DNA from: Planctomycetota bacterium
Lineage (GTDB): Bacteria > Planctomycetota > Planctomycetia > Pirellulales > Pirellulaceae
DNA length: 49,439 nucleotides
Direction of reading: 5' to 3'
NCBI GenBank assembly: GCA_029259935.1
Contig: JAJDEH010000238.1
Span: forward strand, 1 to 49,439
Below the pieces are notes generated by a model. It was not told where the DNA came from, searched no databases, and was given only the letters and a program-made list of their open reading frames with translations. The position numbers were made by a program, and so were the translations under genes. Positions 35,552 through 44,296 of this stretch are shown piece by piece (the stretch's first letter is position 1; each line of letters begins with the position of its first letter).

Positions 35552-35590
35552 AAAAAAGGACGGCCAGAAGGGGGGAGTACCTCCTGGCCG
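35552..35590 (-). terminator. Rho-independent terminator for the dehydrogenase unit
   Basis: On the minus strand CGGCCAGGAGG pairs with CCTTCTGGCCG (one mismatch) and is followed by TCCTTTTTTCTT. It lies 235 bases after the dehydrogenase stop, in the right direction to end that transcript. Confidence 0.7.
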
Positions 35591-35824
35591 GGTGACAAAT
35601 CTCATCGCAAGGGGAGATTGTTCTGTAGTAACGGCTGCTCCTTTCCGGCAAGCTGCGTCAAACGGACACAACGAATTCAGTTCGCAACGGAAGTTAGTCG
35701 TATAGGTTCTGCTCCATTAATATGCGAAGCGATGAAACCGGGCGGATGTTACACACGAAGCGACCTTGCCGATGAGCCGGGACTCCGATAAAGCGGAAAC
35801 ACACCGACGAAGGCGTGATGTCGC

Positions 35825-36916
35825 CTACCCCTGCTGCAGGAACCGAAGCAGTGCGTCCCGGTCCATCGACTCAATGCCCAGTTGTGCGGGTGTCCGAGTG
35901 GACTTCCAGAAGTCGATTCCCACAGCGGTTGAGGTCAAGTCGACAAGCGATCGCATGGTCGGGCTCGCTTCGCCCAACTGTTCGCCAAGCGTCGCCCACG
36001 CCGCCAAGCCGTAGGGGACATCTTCCGTCAGCCAGCGCGTTTCCAGTGCCCCGGGTGCTCGAAGCTGCGTCAACATGTGGCTGCCATTAATCGTCGCCCA
36101 CAGATCGCCCTTCGGACCAAATCCGGCCCGATGAAACGCTTCATCGACGGGAGCAAGTTCTACTCCCAGTTTTCTGGCGATGTTCAATCGTTCCCGATCG
36201 ACGGCATACACTAGTCGGCACACGCTGGGCGTGACCCCCTCGTCGTAAAAGTAGAACTCACCTCGCGAACGCTCGATTCTTCCCGCGTTCAGCAGCACGC
36301 CGGCGGGATGCACCACCGGATTCATCGCCGCCAAACCGCAAGCCGCGACATGCGGATAAGTTTGCAAACCAGGGAAAAGCGGCGTGAGCAGTTCTTCCAC
36401 TCTTTGCGTGTTGCTGGCGGGAAACACGCCCAAACCCAGACCTGTCACGACACCCCAAATAATGGCCGAAGTAGGCGAATTCTTTCGGCAGACATAAGGC
36501 GCAGTGTCGACTTCCGCAATCGTCACGCCCTCCCCTGCCCCGGCTTCCCTCAGTACTTTCGCAAACTCAAGACTGCCCAACGTGCCTGGCATCAGTACCA
36601 CGACCTGACCGCTTCGCAGATGTGAAGCGCACGCTTCGGCGAACGCCCTATGACCATAGGCGGGAATGATCAACAAGACCAATTCGTTTTCAGCCAGAGC
36701 TTCAGCAAAGTCGGTTGTTACGTTTTCGAGGTGGGCCGTGCCAAGGTTCGCGACGCCCTCAAGTTGGATCTCTTTCGAATCCAATATCGGGTCGACCATG
36801 TGCGAAAAACTTGGCAATTCGCACAGGGTAACCCGCGAACCGGAAAGAGCAAGATTGGCCGCGACGGCAAACGCGGTATTACCGCCACCGAGAACGGTTA
36901 TTGATTGTGTTGACAT
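35825..36916 (-). CDS. NAD/NADP octopine/nopaline dehydrogenase family protein
   Basis: 363 aa from ATG 36916. The N-terminal Rossmann fold has SITVLGGGNTAFAVAANLALSGSRVTLCE and the acidic cofactor residue. The C-terminal helical domain has NPVVHPAGVLLNAGRIER, the conserved substrate/catalytic region of opine dehydrogenases. Such enzymes reductively couple an amino acid with a keto acid or act in reverse. No opine gene cluster is visible nearby. It lies 93 bases downstream of a DUF1501 gene on the same strand, so they may be co-transcribed. Substrate unknown. Confidence 0.85.
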   Translation of the reverse strand: MSTQSITVLGGGNTAFAVAANLALSGSRVTLCELPSFSHMVDPILDSKEIQLEGVANLGTAHLENVTTDFAEALAENELVLLIIPAYGHRAFAEACASHLRSGQVVVLMPGTLGSLEFAKVLREAGAGEGVTIAEVDTAPYVCRKNSPTSAIIWGVVTGLGLGVFPASNTQRVEELLTPLFPGLQTYPHVAACGLAAMNPVVHPAGVLLNAGRIERSRGEFYFYDEGVTPSVCRLVYAVDRERLNIARKLGVELAPVDEAFHRAGFGPKGDLWATINGSHMLTQLRAPGALETRWLTEDVPYGLAAWATLGEQLGEASPTMRSLVDLTSTAVGIDFWKSTRTPAQLGIESMDRDALLRFLQQG

Positions 36917-37009
36917 TGCGTTGCTTGGAAATTGTAGAGTGCTTTTCGAGAGGGAAAGGGCGTACGCTGTTCTCAATGGTCTGTTCCGCGAGCCGCGAGC
37001 GAAGGGCCA

Positions 37010-38449
37010 CTAAAACAGCGCCTTGACTGGCTTTCCATCGGTTACCGGAATGGGCCGGTTGGCCCGGTCGGCGATGGTTTGGCTTGGCCCCACGCCAAAC
37101 GCATGCAGCACCGTGGCGTGCAGGTCGTAAGGGGTCACCGGCGAATTCTTGACGTTGGCGGTGTGAGCGTCGCTCTCGCCGTATACTTGCCCTCCGCGAA
37201 CGCCGCCGCCCGCCAAGACGGCTGAGTAACACGATCCCCAATGATCTCGTCCGGTATTCTTGTTGATCTTGGGCGTCCGTCCGAATTCGCCCACGACAAC
37301 AACCAACGTGTCGGCGAGGAGATCACGATCGTGCAGGTCTTCCAAAAGCGCGGAGAAGGCACGATCGAACGACGGACAGCAATAGTCGTGCGTCAACATG
37401 TCGACGCCCCGCTTCGCTCCCCCGCACACGTCCTTGTCGCTGCCGTGGTTGTCCCACAAATTAAACTGGCAGCCATCCTTGCCGTAAAACGTCCAAAAGA
37501 CATTGACGGCCCGCACGTTGGCCTCGACCAACCGGCGAGCAAGCAGAAAACTTTGTCCGTATTCGTTCAGACCGTAACGCTCGCGCAGCTTTAACGGTTC
37601 CTTGGTTACATCGAACGCCTGCCAGTCGCCGTGACTGTCGAACATGGAAAACGCCGCGTCATGAAACTCTTTATGACGCTGGAATTCGGAAAGGTTGGCG
37701 AGACGCTTGTCGGCTTGCTCCAATTGAGAGAGCAGTTCTCGGCGTTGATCAAATCGCTCGCGGACGATGCCGTCGGCGAAGTTCAGCTTGGCAAGATCAA
37801 ACTTACTGCGTCCCAACGAATCGTTTTTTGGCTCGTCAAGCGCGAAGGGCTCGAACGCCGGACCCAAGAAACCGGCCGACTGCCCCTTGTAGAACCGCGC
37901 GCCGGTCGTGAAATGGCGAGGCAGCACGACCCAGGGAGGCAAGGAACCATTGCGGCCAAGCAGCTTTGCCAAGATGGCCCCCAAGGCCGGATGATCGTGC
38001 GGCTCGGCCGGATAGGCTTTTCTTTGTTCCGCTTTGCTCGCCAGCAGCGTATGGAGAATCCCCAAGTCGTGAACGGTTGTCTTGTTGTGCATCGAGCGGA
38101 TGATGGCCAGCTTGTCGGTGTGTTTCGCCACCGAGGGCAGCAATTCACCGATCCGCATGCCGGGAACCGAAGTCTCGATCGAATCGAACGGCCCGCGAAT
38201 TTCACTGGGTGCCTCGGGCTTGGGATCCCACATCTCCAGTTGTGACGGGCCGCCACACAGGAAGATATAGATGCAGCGTTTGGCGGTGCCGCGAGCGCTG
38301 ATCCGGTTCGCGGCCTTTTCGTCGGCGTCTTTACCCCACAGATTCGCGTTTACCCAAGTGGCGAGTGTGCCGAGTCCCGCCAGTTTCATCAGATCGCGTC
38401 TTCTTAGGCTCGCTCGTCGAGAAACTGGTCCGGCCATCAAATTGAACAT
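37010..38449 (-). CDS. DUF1501 domain secreted protein, second copy without PSD1 partner
   Basis: 479 aa with a Tat-like signal (RRASLRRRDLMKLAGLGTLATW). Family segments are present: YIFLCGGPSQLEMWDPKPEAPSEI, LAIIRSMHNKTTVHDLG, VVVVGEFGRTPKINKNTGRDHWG and AVLAGGGVRGGQVYGESD. Unlike the copy at 20896 there is no DUF1549/DUF1553 gene upstream; instead a divergent glycosidase-like gene begins at 38554. Function of the family is not established. Confidence 0.9.
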   Translation of the reverse strand: MFNLMAGPVSRRASLRRRDLMKLAGLGTLATWVNANLWGKDADEKAANRISARGTAKRCIYIFLCGGPSQLEMWDPKPEAPSEIRGPFDSIETSVPGMRIGELLPSVAKHTDKLAIIRSMHNKTTVHDLGILHTLLASKAEQRKAYPAEPHDHPALGAILAKLLGRNGSLPPWVVLPRHFTTGARFYKGQSAGFLGPAFEPFALDEPKNDSLGRSKFDLAKLNFADGIVRERFDQRRELLSQLEQADKRLANLSEFQRHKEFHDAAFSMFDSHGDWQAFDVTKEPLKLRERYGLNEYGQSFLLARRLVEANVRAVNVFWTFYGKDGCQFNLWDNHGSDKDVCGGAKRGVDMLTHDYCCPSFDRAFSALLEDLHDRDLLADTLVVVVGEFGRTPKINKNTGRDHWGSCYSAVLAGGGVRGGQVYGESDAHTANVKNSPVTPYDLHATVLHAFGVGPSQTIADRANRPIPVTDGKPVKALF

Positions 38450-38553
38450 GTCGATGCTCGCTTCCGCACGTCTCGGTGAGGGGTCTGGTAAGATGTAGTT
38501 CTATCAAAACAGTTTACCTCAGTCACGCGCCGCAGTTGAAGACGGAGAATCTG

Positions 38554-39642
38554 GTGAACACTCTTCTTTCAAGAACGGCCCGCCGCGGCGCGACCTTGAT
38601 TTATGTTGCCATGGCGTTGCTGGCCGCAATGCATGCCAATCCCAGCGCCGCGCAAGAGACTAAAGAAAAGCCGGCGGGCAAACACCCCTTCGACATGCGC
38701 CCGCAACCGTGGCAGCGACGCGATCAGCCGATCTTGTCCGCCAATACGACCGAGCAAGATTGGTGCAAAGTGGTACTCTACAGCCCGTCGGTGATGTTTA
38801 AGGACGGCAAGTTCAAGATGTGGTACGTGGGAACATCCACCGCCTCGCGAAGCACCGATATGGCCCTCGGATACGCCGAGTCGGACGATGGCATCCACTG
38901 GACGGAACACCCGGATAACCCGATCGCCACGCCAAAGGATCTTGATTGGGGCATCTTTATCCAAACGCCTTTTGTGCTGTTCGACGACAACGAACAGATC
39001 TACAAGATGTGGTTTTCGTCAGCGACCAAGGCGGTGTACAGCGAAAAATCAAAACGCATGGTCGGTGCCGATCGTCCGCTGGGATACGCAACCAGCGCTG
39101 ACGGCGTCCATTGGAAATTCCATCCCCAACCGATCTATGAATCGAGCCGCAGCCCGTGCGTTTGGAAACTGGGGCCTAACGAATACCGTATGTGGATGAA
39201 CGTCGACCTGGCGCGCATCTACGAATTCACGTCCACCGACGGGCTGGCCTGGAAGCGGGCCGCCAAGCCGGCTGTACACGTCTCGGGCGAATCCAGATCG
39301 TGCGTCTATCCGTTCGTGGTCCGCGAAAACGGGCGCTACTACATGTGGTATGGCTGCCATCGGCCCGAGGGGATCTTCGAGATTTTCTGTGCCACGTCGC
39401 CGGACGGCTCGAAGTGGACGGTCGATCATCAGCGGCCCGCGTTTCCTGCCTCGCGAAAAAAGGATCGCTTTGACGGGCGCTATACGTCGATCCCCTTCGT
39501 GCTGAATCTACCGGATCGCTACATGCTGTACTACGCGCCCCGCGACTGGCGAAATACCTACGTCAAGCCCGATGGTAGTACCGGCAAAGACGGCGCGGGT
39601 GTTTATGCCCACATCGGTGTGGCCGTCATTCCGAAGAATTAG
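38554..39642 (+). CDS. Secreted five-bladed beta-propeller glycosidase-like protein
   Basis: 362 aa from GTG 38554, supported by GGAG seven bases upstream and a signal peptide (YVAMALLAAMHANPSAAQ); earlier starts lack both. Four or five blades repeat the pattern [KR]MW[YF] followed by LGYA-SDDGIHW: KMWYVGTST..., KMWFSSAT..., RMWMNVD..., YMWYGCHRPEG and MLYYAPRDW. This is the GH43/GH32/GH130-like fold. Catalytic acids cannot be placed by eye. It is divergent from the second DUF1501 gene; a REP-like element begins at its stop codon. Confidence 0.75.
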   Translation: MNTLLSRTARRGATLIYVAMALLAAMHANPSAAQETKEKPAGKHPFDMRPQPWQRRDQPILSANTTEQDWCKVVLYSPSVMFKDGKFKMWYVGTSTASRSTDMALGYAESDDGIHWTEHPDNPIATPKDLDWGIFIQTPFVLFDDNEQIYKMWFSSATKAVYSEKSKRMVGADRPLGYATSADGVHWKFHPQPIYESSRSPCVWKLGPNEYRMWMNVDLARIYEFTSTDGLAWKRAAKPAVHVSGESRSCVYPFVVRENGRYYMWYGCHRPEGIFEIFCATSPDGSKWTVDHQRPAFPASRKKDRFDGRYTSIPFVLNLPDRYMLYYAPRDWRNTYVKPDGSTGKDGAGVYAHIGVAVIPKN

Positions 39643-39747
39643 TCGCTGATCGCTCCGCGATCATGGCGTTCCGCGATCATGGCGTTCCGCGATCATGGCG
39701 TTCCGCGATCATGGCGTTTTCGTTTTGTTCGCGGAGCGAACAACGAC
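39642..39747. repeat. GTCG-flanked two-hairpin REP-like element with tandem expansion (copy 2)
   Basis: Begins at the G of the preceding TAG stop: GTCG, then TGATCGC-TCC-GCGATCA (perfect 7-bp stem), then TGTTCGC-GGA-GCGAACA (perfect 7-bp stem, 39726-39742), ending in ACGAC. Between them a 16-bp unit, CCGCGATCATGGCGTT, occurs four times exactly (39655-39718). The halves are inverted copies of one motif, as in copy 1 at 3370. Likely a non-autonomous REP/BIME-type element. Confidence 0.85.
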
Positions 39748-39796
39748 TTAACCCGACTATGCTTCCACAATCTTACTCCGCGGCATCCCTCCTTTT

Positions 39797-40885
39797 CTAC
39801 ACCGTCGCATACGGCTTCGAAGGTGCCTCATAGCTACTGAACTGCCCGGTCGCGGAAAGGTAAATCACCGAGAGGAAAAGCCATCCATACGCCATCGCGG
39901 GAATCAATCCCAGACAACAGGTAGCGAAGACCGCGAAGACGCCCAGAATGACCGTCACCACGATCAAAGCGAAGGAAATCAACTTGTTTCCATCCATGAA
40001 CCGACGCGAGGCGCTCATCGATTGAAGAACTCCCATGTCGCGATCAACAATAAAAAAGGGTGCGATCAAGAACATGCACATCACGAACCACATGACGGGT
40101 ATACAGATAATGAAGGCCCCGATCCCAGCGTACATCAACCCAGGTTGCCGCATGTTTCCACCGCCCACGACCAGTATTGTTGGCACGATGACAATGGCGA
40201 AGGCAATCAGAGTCATTAGCAGTTGTTGAAGGATGAGCCGAACAACATACCGGCCGAAACGCGAAAACACGCCCTCAAACGGTTGCTGGGAACCACGTAC
40301 AACGTTCAACACCACTGCGATGGCAATCGAACTTACGGCACCGCCGACGGCAATCCCGATGACCTGCTCGACGACAACGGAAGCCACGAAACCGACAAGG
40401 ATCCCTTCCTTAAGTGCCATCTGGCCCGCAATATCGATGGGGTAATTGACTATAGTCACTCCCATTTGAATGGCGAACATCAACAGACCCAACAGAAGAC
40501 ACATGCCAAAGTTTTTAGTAAACGTCTCCCAGGTGTGTGTGAAAACGAAACCAAAATCAACCTTTCGATGCACCATCTCCGCGGGGCCGGAAACCGACGG
40601 CCCTAGTCGCCCGGGCATCCCGATCGGCGCCGCGGATTGATAAGGGTTTGCCGCCCCGCTTGGGTCCTTGGCCGGTTGAGTGCCCCATCCGGGTGAACTC
40701 TTTTCGGCATACGGATTCGGTTGTGAAGGCACGGTGGGTTCGTGCGCGGGCGTTGAGTGCGGTGTCGAAGCGGCCGGAATGTCGGTAATCGCCTGGCACT
40801 CGGGACAGCGGGCCTTCTTGCCCGCGGCATCGTCCGGAACTTTGAGCAGACGATTACATTGGGGACACCGAAACTCAACTGGCAT
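39797..40885 (-). CDS. Zinc-ribbon membrane protein
   Basis: 362 aa. Residues 1-38 form a zinc ribbon with two CxxC pairs (FRCPQCNRLLKVPDDAAGKKARCPECQA), the short form common in planctomycete membrane proteins. A Pro/Ser-rich linker of about 70 residues follows. The rest has about five to six helices (MCLLLGLLMFAIQMGVTIV, MTLIAFAIVIVPTILVVGG, IIVTVILGVFAVFATCCLGL). Topology resembles DUF975/glycerophosphodiester-phosphodiesterase-type membrane domains. Function unknown; the 343 bases to the divergent HEAT gene at 41229 show no gene. Confidence 0.75.
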   Translation of the reverse strand: MPVEFRCPQCNRLLKVPDDAAGKKARCPECQAITDIPAASTPHSTPAHEPTVPSQPNPYAEKSSPGWGTQPAKDPSGAANPYQSAAPIGMPGRLGPSVSGPAEMVHRKVDFGFVFTHTWETFTKNFGMCLLLGLLMFAIQMGVTIVNYPIDIAGQMALKEGILVGFVASVVVEQVIGIAVGGAVSSIAIAVVLNVVRGSQQPFEGVFSRFGRYVVRLILQQLLMTLIAFAIVIVPTILVVGGGNMRQPGLMYAGIGAFIICIPVMWFVMCMFLIAPFFIVDRDMGVLQSMSASRRFMDGNKLISFALIVVTVILGVFAVFATCCLGLIPAMAYGWLFLSVIYLSATGQFSSYEAPSKPYATV

Positions 40886-41228
40886 GGGTTAGCTCGACGA
40901 TGGAAGGTGCAAATTGTTCACTGCTATCCCATCGTAACTATGGAACCCTCACGCTGCCAGCAGGAGGGGGGAACGCGTCGGGTTCCCCACCACCTTCATC
41001 AACGACACGCCACAACTTACCAGCAACCGACGAGAAACAACGGACAAGACGTGAGAACACCAGCCGCGGGCGGTGGCCGACGCCAGCCTCACGATATGGG
41101 ATTCCACTAAATCATGTGCGAAGGAGAAATGTTCAAAAAGGCGACTTGACAATCGCGCGTTTCAGTCGTCTGATGACGCCGTCCGGTCCACTACTCTGCG
41201 AAACGGTTCATGTAGGAAGGAGCCTCTC
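40886..41228. other. Divergent intergenic region, no gene seen
   Basis: 343 bases separate two divergent genes. No frame has a recognisable domain. The only defined element is the AAGGAG ribosome site at 41217-41222 for the gene at 41229. Confidence 0.5.
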
Positions 41229-42509
41229 ATGTTGACGGCGAAGGAAGTCAAACCTCTTTTGGTTCATCAAGATCGCACGGTGCGCAAAGCTGCCGTGCGT
41301 TATTTCCATGGCACATGGTCACGGGACGTTGAATTGGTTCCGCTGATCCTGCAGGCATTTCGGACGTACGGGGCGGACGAAGACATCGTGGGTCTCGCGT
41401 TTTCCAGCCAGTTCGCGCTCGATGCCGCGTCGATGGACGATGTTTTGGATACGCTTGGGACAGCTACCGATTCCGCTGCCATTTTGAACCTCAATCGGAC
41501 GATCGCCAACGCACCGGTTGAATTGCAAATTTCTCACGAGGCGACCATCCTCGACGTGCCTAATCTGATGCCTCAAACCGCCACTTCCTTTCAGCGGCGG
41601 CAAAAGTTTTCCAGGCAGTCGTCGAGTGAATTGTGGATCGACCTTCAGAACCGCGCCGAGAGTTCAGAAGAAGATCAGTACGTCGATGATATTGACTTCG
41701 GCTATCTCGACGACTTGGTCGCCATCCTCGCGTCCCACGCCGAGCCAGGTACCGAGGCCATCTGCCAGATGCTCAAATCGGCTGAAGAAAGCGGGTGGAT
41801 GGAGGTCTTTCTTGTCGACTTGATCGGAGAGCGGCGTATACGGGAGGCTGTCCCCCTGTTGGTCGATCTCTACCAAATCGACGCGGATTACCTTCTAGAA
41901 CGCGCAACCATCGCGCTCGGTAAGATCGGCGATCCGGAAGCGGTCCGGTTAATTCAGTCGGCATTCGCGAAACATTCATGGAATTTCAAAAACTACTCGC
42001 TGGGAGTCCTGGGCGATATCAAGCACCAAGATTCCGAAACAGCGATTCTGGCCTTGCTTGAAGCCGAAGAGGACATGTCCATTCGCACCAGGCTCTGCGG
42101 GCAACTCTGCCGCCTCTTTTCGGCGCGGGGAGTCGAGATCGCCCTTGAGCAAATTCGTTTCTGTTACGATGGAAAGTTGGACTCGTTGGGAGAATCTCTC
42201 TTGCCCGTGGCGCGAGTCTTGGGCATTGATATCCCTGAAGAACCAGAGTGGCAAGCAGAAATAGAGGAACGAGAACGGGTTCGGGCTCAGCGTCGAGCGG
42301 AAATGGAGGAATTAGGAAGGCGTTACACAATGGCCAAGGCCAGTGGAAGGGATCCGTTTGCAAAACTCAAGCAAACCACTGAACCAGAGCCATCCGTTGA
42401 ACCAAGCGTGACCATTCAAAATGACGCTCCGCGTGTCGGGCGAAACGACCTCTGCCCGTGCGGTAGCGGCAAGAAGTTCAAAAAATGCTGCTTGCGAAAA
42501 CCGCGATAG
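41229..42509 (+). CDS. HEAT-repeat protein with C-terminal SEC-C zinc motif
   Basis: 426 aa from ATG 41229, with AAGGAG six bases upstream (the preceding frame extends further but has no site). Helical HEAT-like repeats are visible, for example [44 protein letters not shown] and [22 protein letters not shown]. The last 24 residues are a SEC-C motif, [18 protein letters not shown], which binds zinc and is found in SecA tails and many unrelated proteins. Probably a cytoplasmic protein-protein interaction scaffold. The second M81 gene starts 45 bases downstream on the same strand. Confidence 0.85.
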   Translation: MLTAKEVKPLLVHQDRTVRKAAVRYFHGTWSRDVELVPLILQAFRTYGADEDIVGLAFSSQFALDAASMDDVLDTLGTATDSAAILNLNRTIANAPVELQISHEATILDVPNLMPQTATSFQRRQKFSRQSSSELWIDLQNRAESSEEDQYVDDIDFGYLDDLVAILASHAEPGTEAICQMLKSAEESGWMEVFLVDLIGERRIREAVPLLVDLYQIDADYLLERATIALGKIGDPEAVRLIQSAFAKHSWNFKNYSLGVLGDIKHQDSETAILALLEAEEDMSIRTRLCGQLCRLFSARGVEIALEQIRFCYDGKLDSLGESLLPVARVLGIDIPEEPEWQAEIEERERVRAQRRAEMEELGRRYTMAKASGRDPFAKLKQTTEPEPSVEPSVTIQNDAPRVGRNDLCPCGSGKKFKKCCLRKPR

Positions 42510-42554
42510 GCGCAAGCACGTCCGCCATTCTCCAGTGACTCCTCGAAATACAAC

Positions 42555-44078
42555 ATGCCCCGGCGAATTTTAGTAGCGCACCTAAAGCAGGAAACCGCCA
42601 CGTTTAACCCCGCGCCGACCTGCTATGACGATTTTCGCATTTCACGAGGCCGCGAACTCGTGTCCGAATATCGAGGCACGAAGACCGAACTGTCCGGGGC
42701 CTTCGACACGTTCGATCGCGCCGGCGACATTGAAATCGTGCCCACCATGGCCGCCGACGCTGTTTCAGGCGGGCCGATCTCGACGGCCGACCTGGATCGT
42801 CTGCTGAGCGAAATCGTGGAGGCGATTCAAAACGCCGGGCCCGTTGACGCCGCTTACTTGTGTTTTCACGGCGCGATGGCGGGCGAAAGCGAAGGCGATC
42901 CCGAAGGGCGGGTGTTGGGCGAGGTTCGCGAGGTCTTGGGCCAGATTCCGATCGTCGTGTCGCTCGATTTGCACGCGATCATCACCGACCGATTGGTTGC
43001 CGCGGCCGATATCTTGGTTCCTTATCACACTTATCCGCATACCGACCATTACGAAACTGGCGAGCGAGCCGCGAAGAATTTGCTGCGTTTGCTTGACGAA
43101 CATGCGAAGCCGACAGTCGCTCGCGTCGAACTGCCGATGTTGGTTCGCGGTGATGAACTGCTAACCGCCACGGGTCGCTTTGGCGAGGCCATTCGCATGT
43201 GCCAGGCGGTGGAAGACAGCGCGAGCGGGCTCGCCGCCGGCGTCATCATCGGCAATGCGTTTACCGACGTGCCAGCGTTGCAATCCAACGTGCTTGTAAC
43301 CACGAACAACGATCCAAACGGCGCGCGGCAAGCGGCCGAACGCATCGGGCGGTTCATGTGGGAGAATCGGGAACGGTTTCAAGCCCAACTCACGCCGCTC
43401 GACCGGGCTATTCGCCAAGCAGAAGAGACCGACGGGCTAGTCGTCTTTTCGGACGCCGCCGATGCCACCGCCAGCGGCGCGTCGGGCGACAGCAACGCGA
43501 TTCTCAAGGGACTGTTGGACCACAAGTTCACCAAACGCGCGCTGATTCCGATCGTGGACGAACTGGCCACCTCTTGCGCGTTCGAAGCAGGTGTCGGTGC
43601 GGAGGTGAGTGTCGATCTTGGCGGAACGCGAGACCGCGGACGATTCACTCCAGTTCGCGTATCAGCCCAAGTAAAGAGCCTGCATGATGGCGACTTCGAA
43701 TATGAAAACGGAACGCAAGGAAAAGCGGGCCGCGTGGCGGTCCTGGTGGCCGGTTCGCTGCACATCCTAGTCACACAGCACCCCGTCTACGTCGTGGGCC
43801 GTCGAGTTTTCCAAGCCCACGGCCTGGACCCAGCCGACTTTGATTTAGTCGTCGTGAAATCGCCCAACGGATTCCGCACCTGGTACGAATCGATCGCCCG
43901 TCTGATTGTGTCCGTCGACGTGGCAGGCTCGACCAGCGCCAACCTAAAATCACTGCCGTTCGAGAATTGCGTCCGACCGATTTTCCCACTCGATGAAGAC
44001 GTCCCCTCGCCGTTTTCCGATGGGAACAGCGAGGCCACGGCGTCCGTTGGGGATGATTCTGAGGACCTACTGACTTAG
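42555..44078 (+). CDS. M81 family metallopeptidase (MlrC-like), copy 2
   Basis: 507 aa paralogue of the protein at 17954. Zinc-site residues fit: KQETATFN in place of HESNT at the N-terminus, VSLDLHAIITD with D138 and H140, and YPHTDHYETG with H162. The C-terminal MlrC domain begins VVFSDAADATASGASGDS. It lacks a transporter gene next to it, in contrast to copy 1. No signal peptide. Different N-terminal motif and poor overall similarity suggest a different substrate. It is 45 bases downstream of the HEAT/SEC-C gene. Confidence 0.86.
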   Translation: MPRRILVAHLKQETATFNPAPTCYDDFRISRGRELVSEYRGTKTELSGAFDTFDRAGDIEIVPTMAADAVSGGPISTADLDRLLSEIVEAIQNAGPVDAAYLCFHGAMAGESEGDPEGRVLGEVREVLGQIPIVVSLDLHAIITDRLVAAADILVPYHTYPHTDHYETGERAAKNLLRLLDEHAKPTVARVELPMLVRGDELLTATGRFGEAIRMCQAVEDSASGLAAGVIIGNAFTDVPALQSNVLVTTNNDPNGARQAAERIGRFMWENRERFQAQLTPLDRAIRQAEETDGLVVFSDAADATASGASGDSNAILKGLLDHKFTKRALIPIVDELATSCAFEAGVGAEVSVDLGGTRDRGRFTPVRVSAQVKSLHDGDFEYENGTQGKAGRVAVLVAGSLHILVTQHPVYVVGRRVFQAHGLDPADFDLVVVKSPNGFRTWYESIARLIVSVDVAGSTSANLKSLPFENCVRPIFPLDEDVPSPFSDGNSEATASVGDDSEDLLT

Positions 44079-44079
44079 C

Positions 44080-44196
44080 AACGACCGGCACGTCCAAGTA
44101 TCTTGCCGAGGCTTGTTGGTGCTTCTTGGCGTACTCGGCATCGAATGGAGCGATCGGCGGGCGTGGCGCATCCTCGGGCACCCGCCACTTTGTCGA
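44080..44196 (-). pseudogene. Remnant of a SUMF1/formylglycine-type protein (fragment)
   Basis: The minus strand reads TKWRVPEDAPRPPIAPFDAE and continues AKKHQQASARYLDVPVV. This is the linker that, in many planctomycete proteins, precedes a SUMF1 (formylglycine-generating-enzyme-like) domain: a DAP-P-IAPFDA stretch followed by A-xx-HQ-AxA-xLGVPV. Upstream there is a stop, and downstream the frame enters the M81 gene, so only about 39 codons remain. It is read as a decayed gene piece. Confidence 0.5.
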
Positions 44197-44206
44197 TCAT
44201 GAACAG

Positions 44207-44296
44207 CTAGTTTGGTACAAACTTGACGTCCACCTTTCGCCCGCTGGGGGCCTGCAGGTTGAACGATCGGACGCTCAGTTTACATTCAATCAAGAT
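44207..44296 (-). pseudogene. Possible C-terminal remnant of another decayed gene
   Basis: In a frame different from the neighbouring gene the minus strand reads ILIECKLSVRSFNLQAPSGR and ends KVDVKFVPN before a TAG. It looks like an ordinary protein tail whose upstream part is missing. It overlaps the last bases of the 176 aa gene. This is speculative. Confidence 0.25.

Larger units (their letters stand above)
35239..35824. other. 587-base gap with one terminator and no gene
   Basis: I see no family-like protein in any frame. A frame on the plus strand (35261-35791) has random composition and no start signal. The only clear structure is the minus-strand terminator at 35552-35590. The barrel gene promoter should lie just above 35250. 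Confidence 0.5.

Noticed and set aside
35261..35791. 176-codon open frame in a gap
   Set aside because: No ribosome site, random composition and a terminator hairpin inside it. Treated as intergenic.
39655..39718. Tandem 16-bp units considered as a minimal CRISPR or origin iterons
   Set aside because: No spacers between units, so not CRISPR. The units lie inside an element with inverted hairpins just after a stop codon, which fits a repeat element better than an origin.
43771..44181. 136-codon frame on the minus strand overlapping the M81 gene
   Set aside because: Only its first 34 codons resemble a real protein (the SUMF1-linker remnant); the rest is the antisense of M81.
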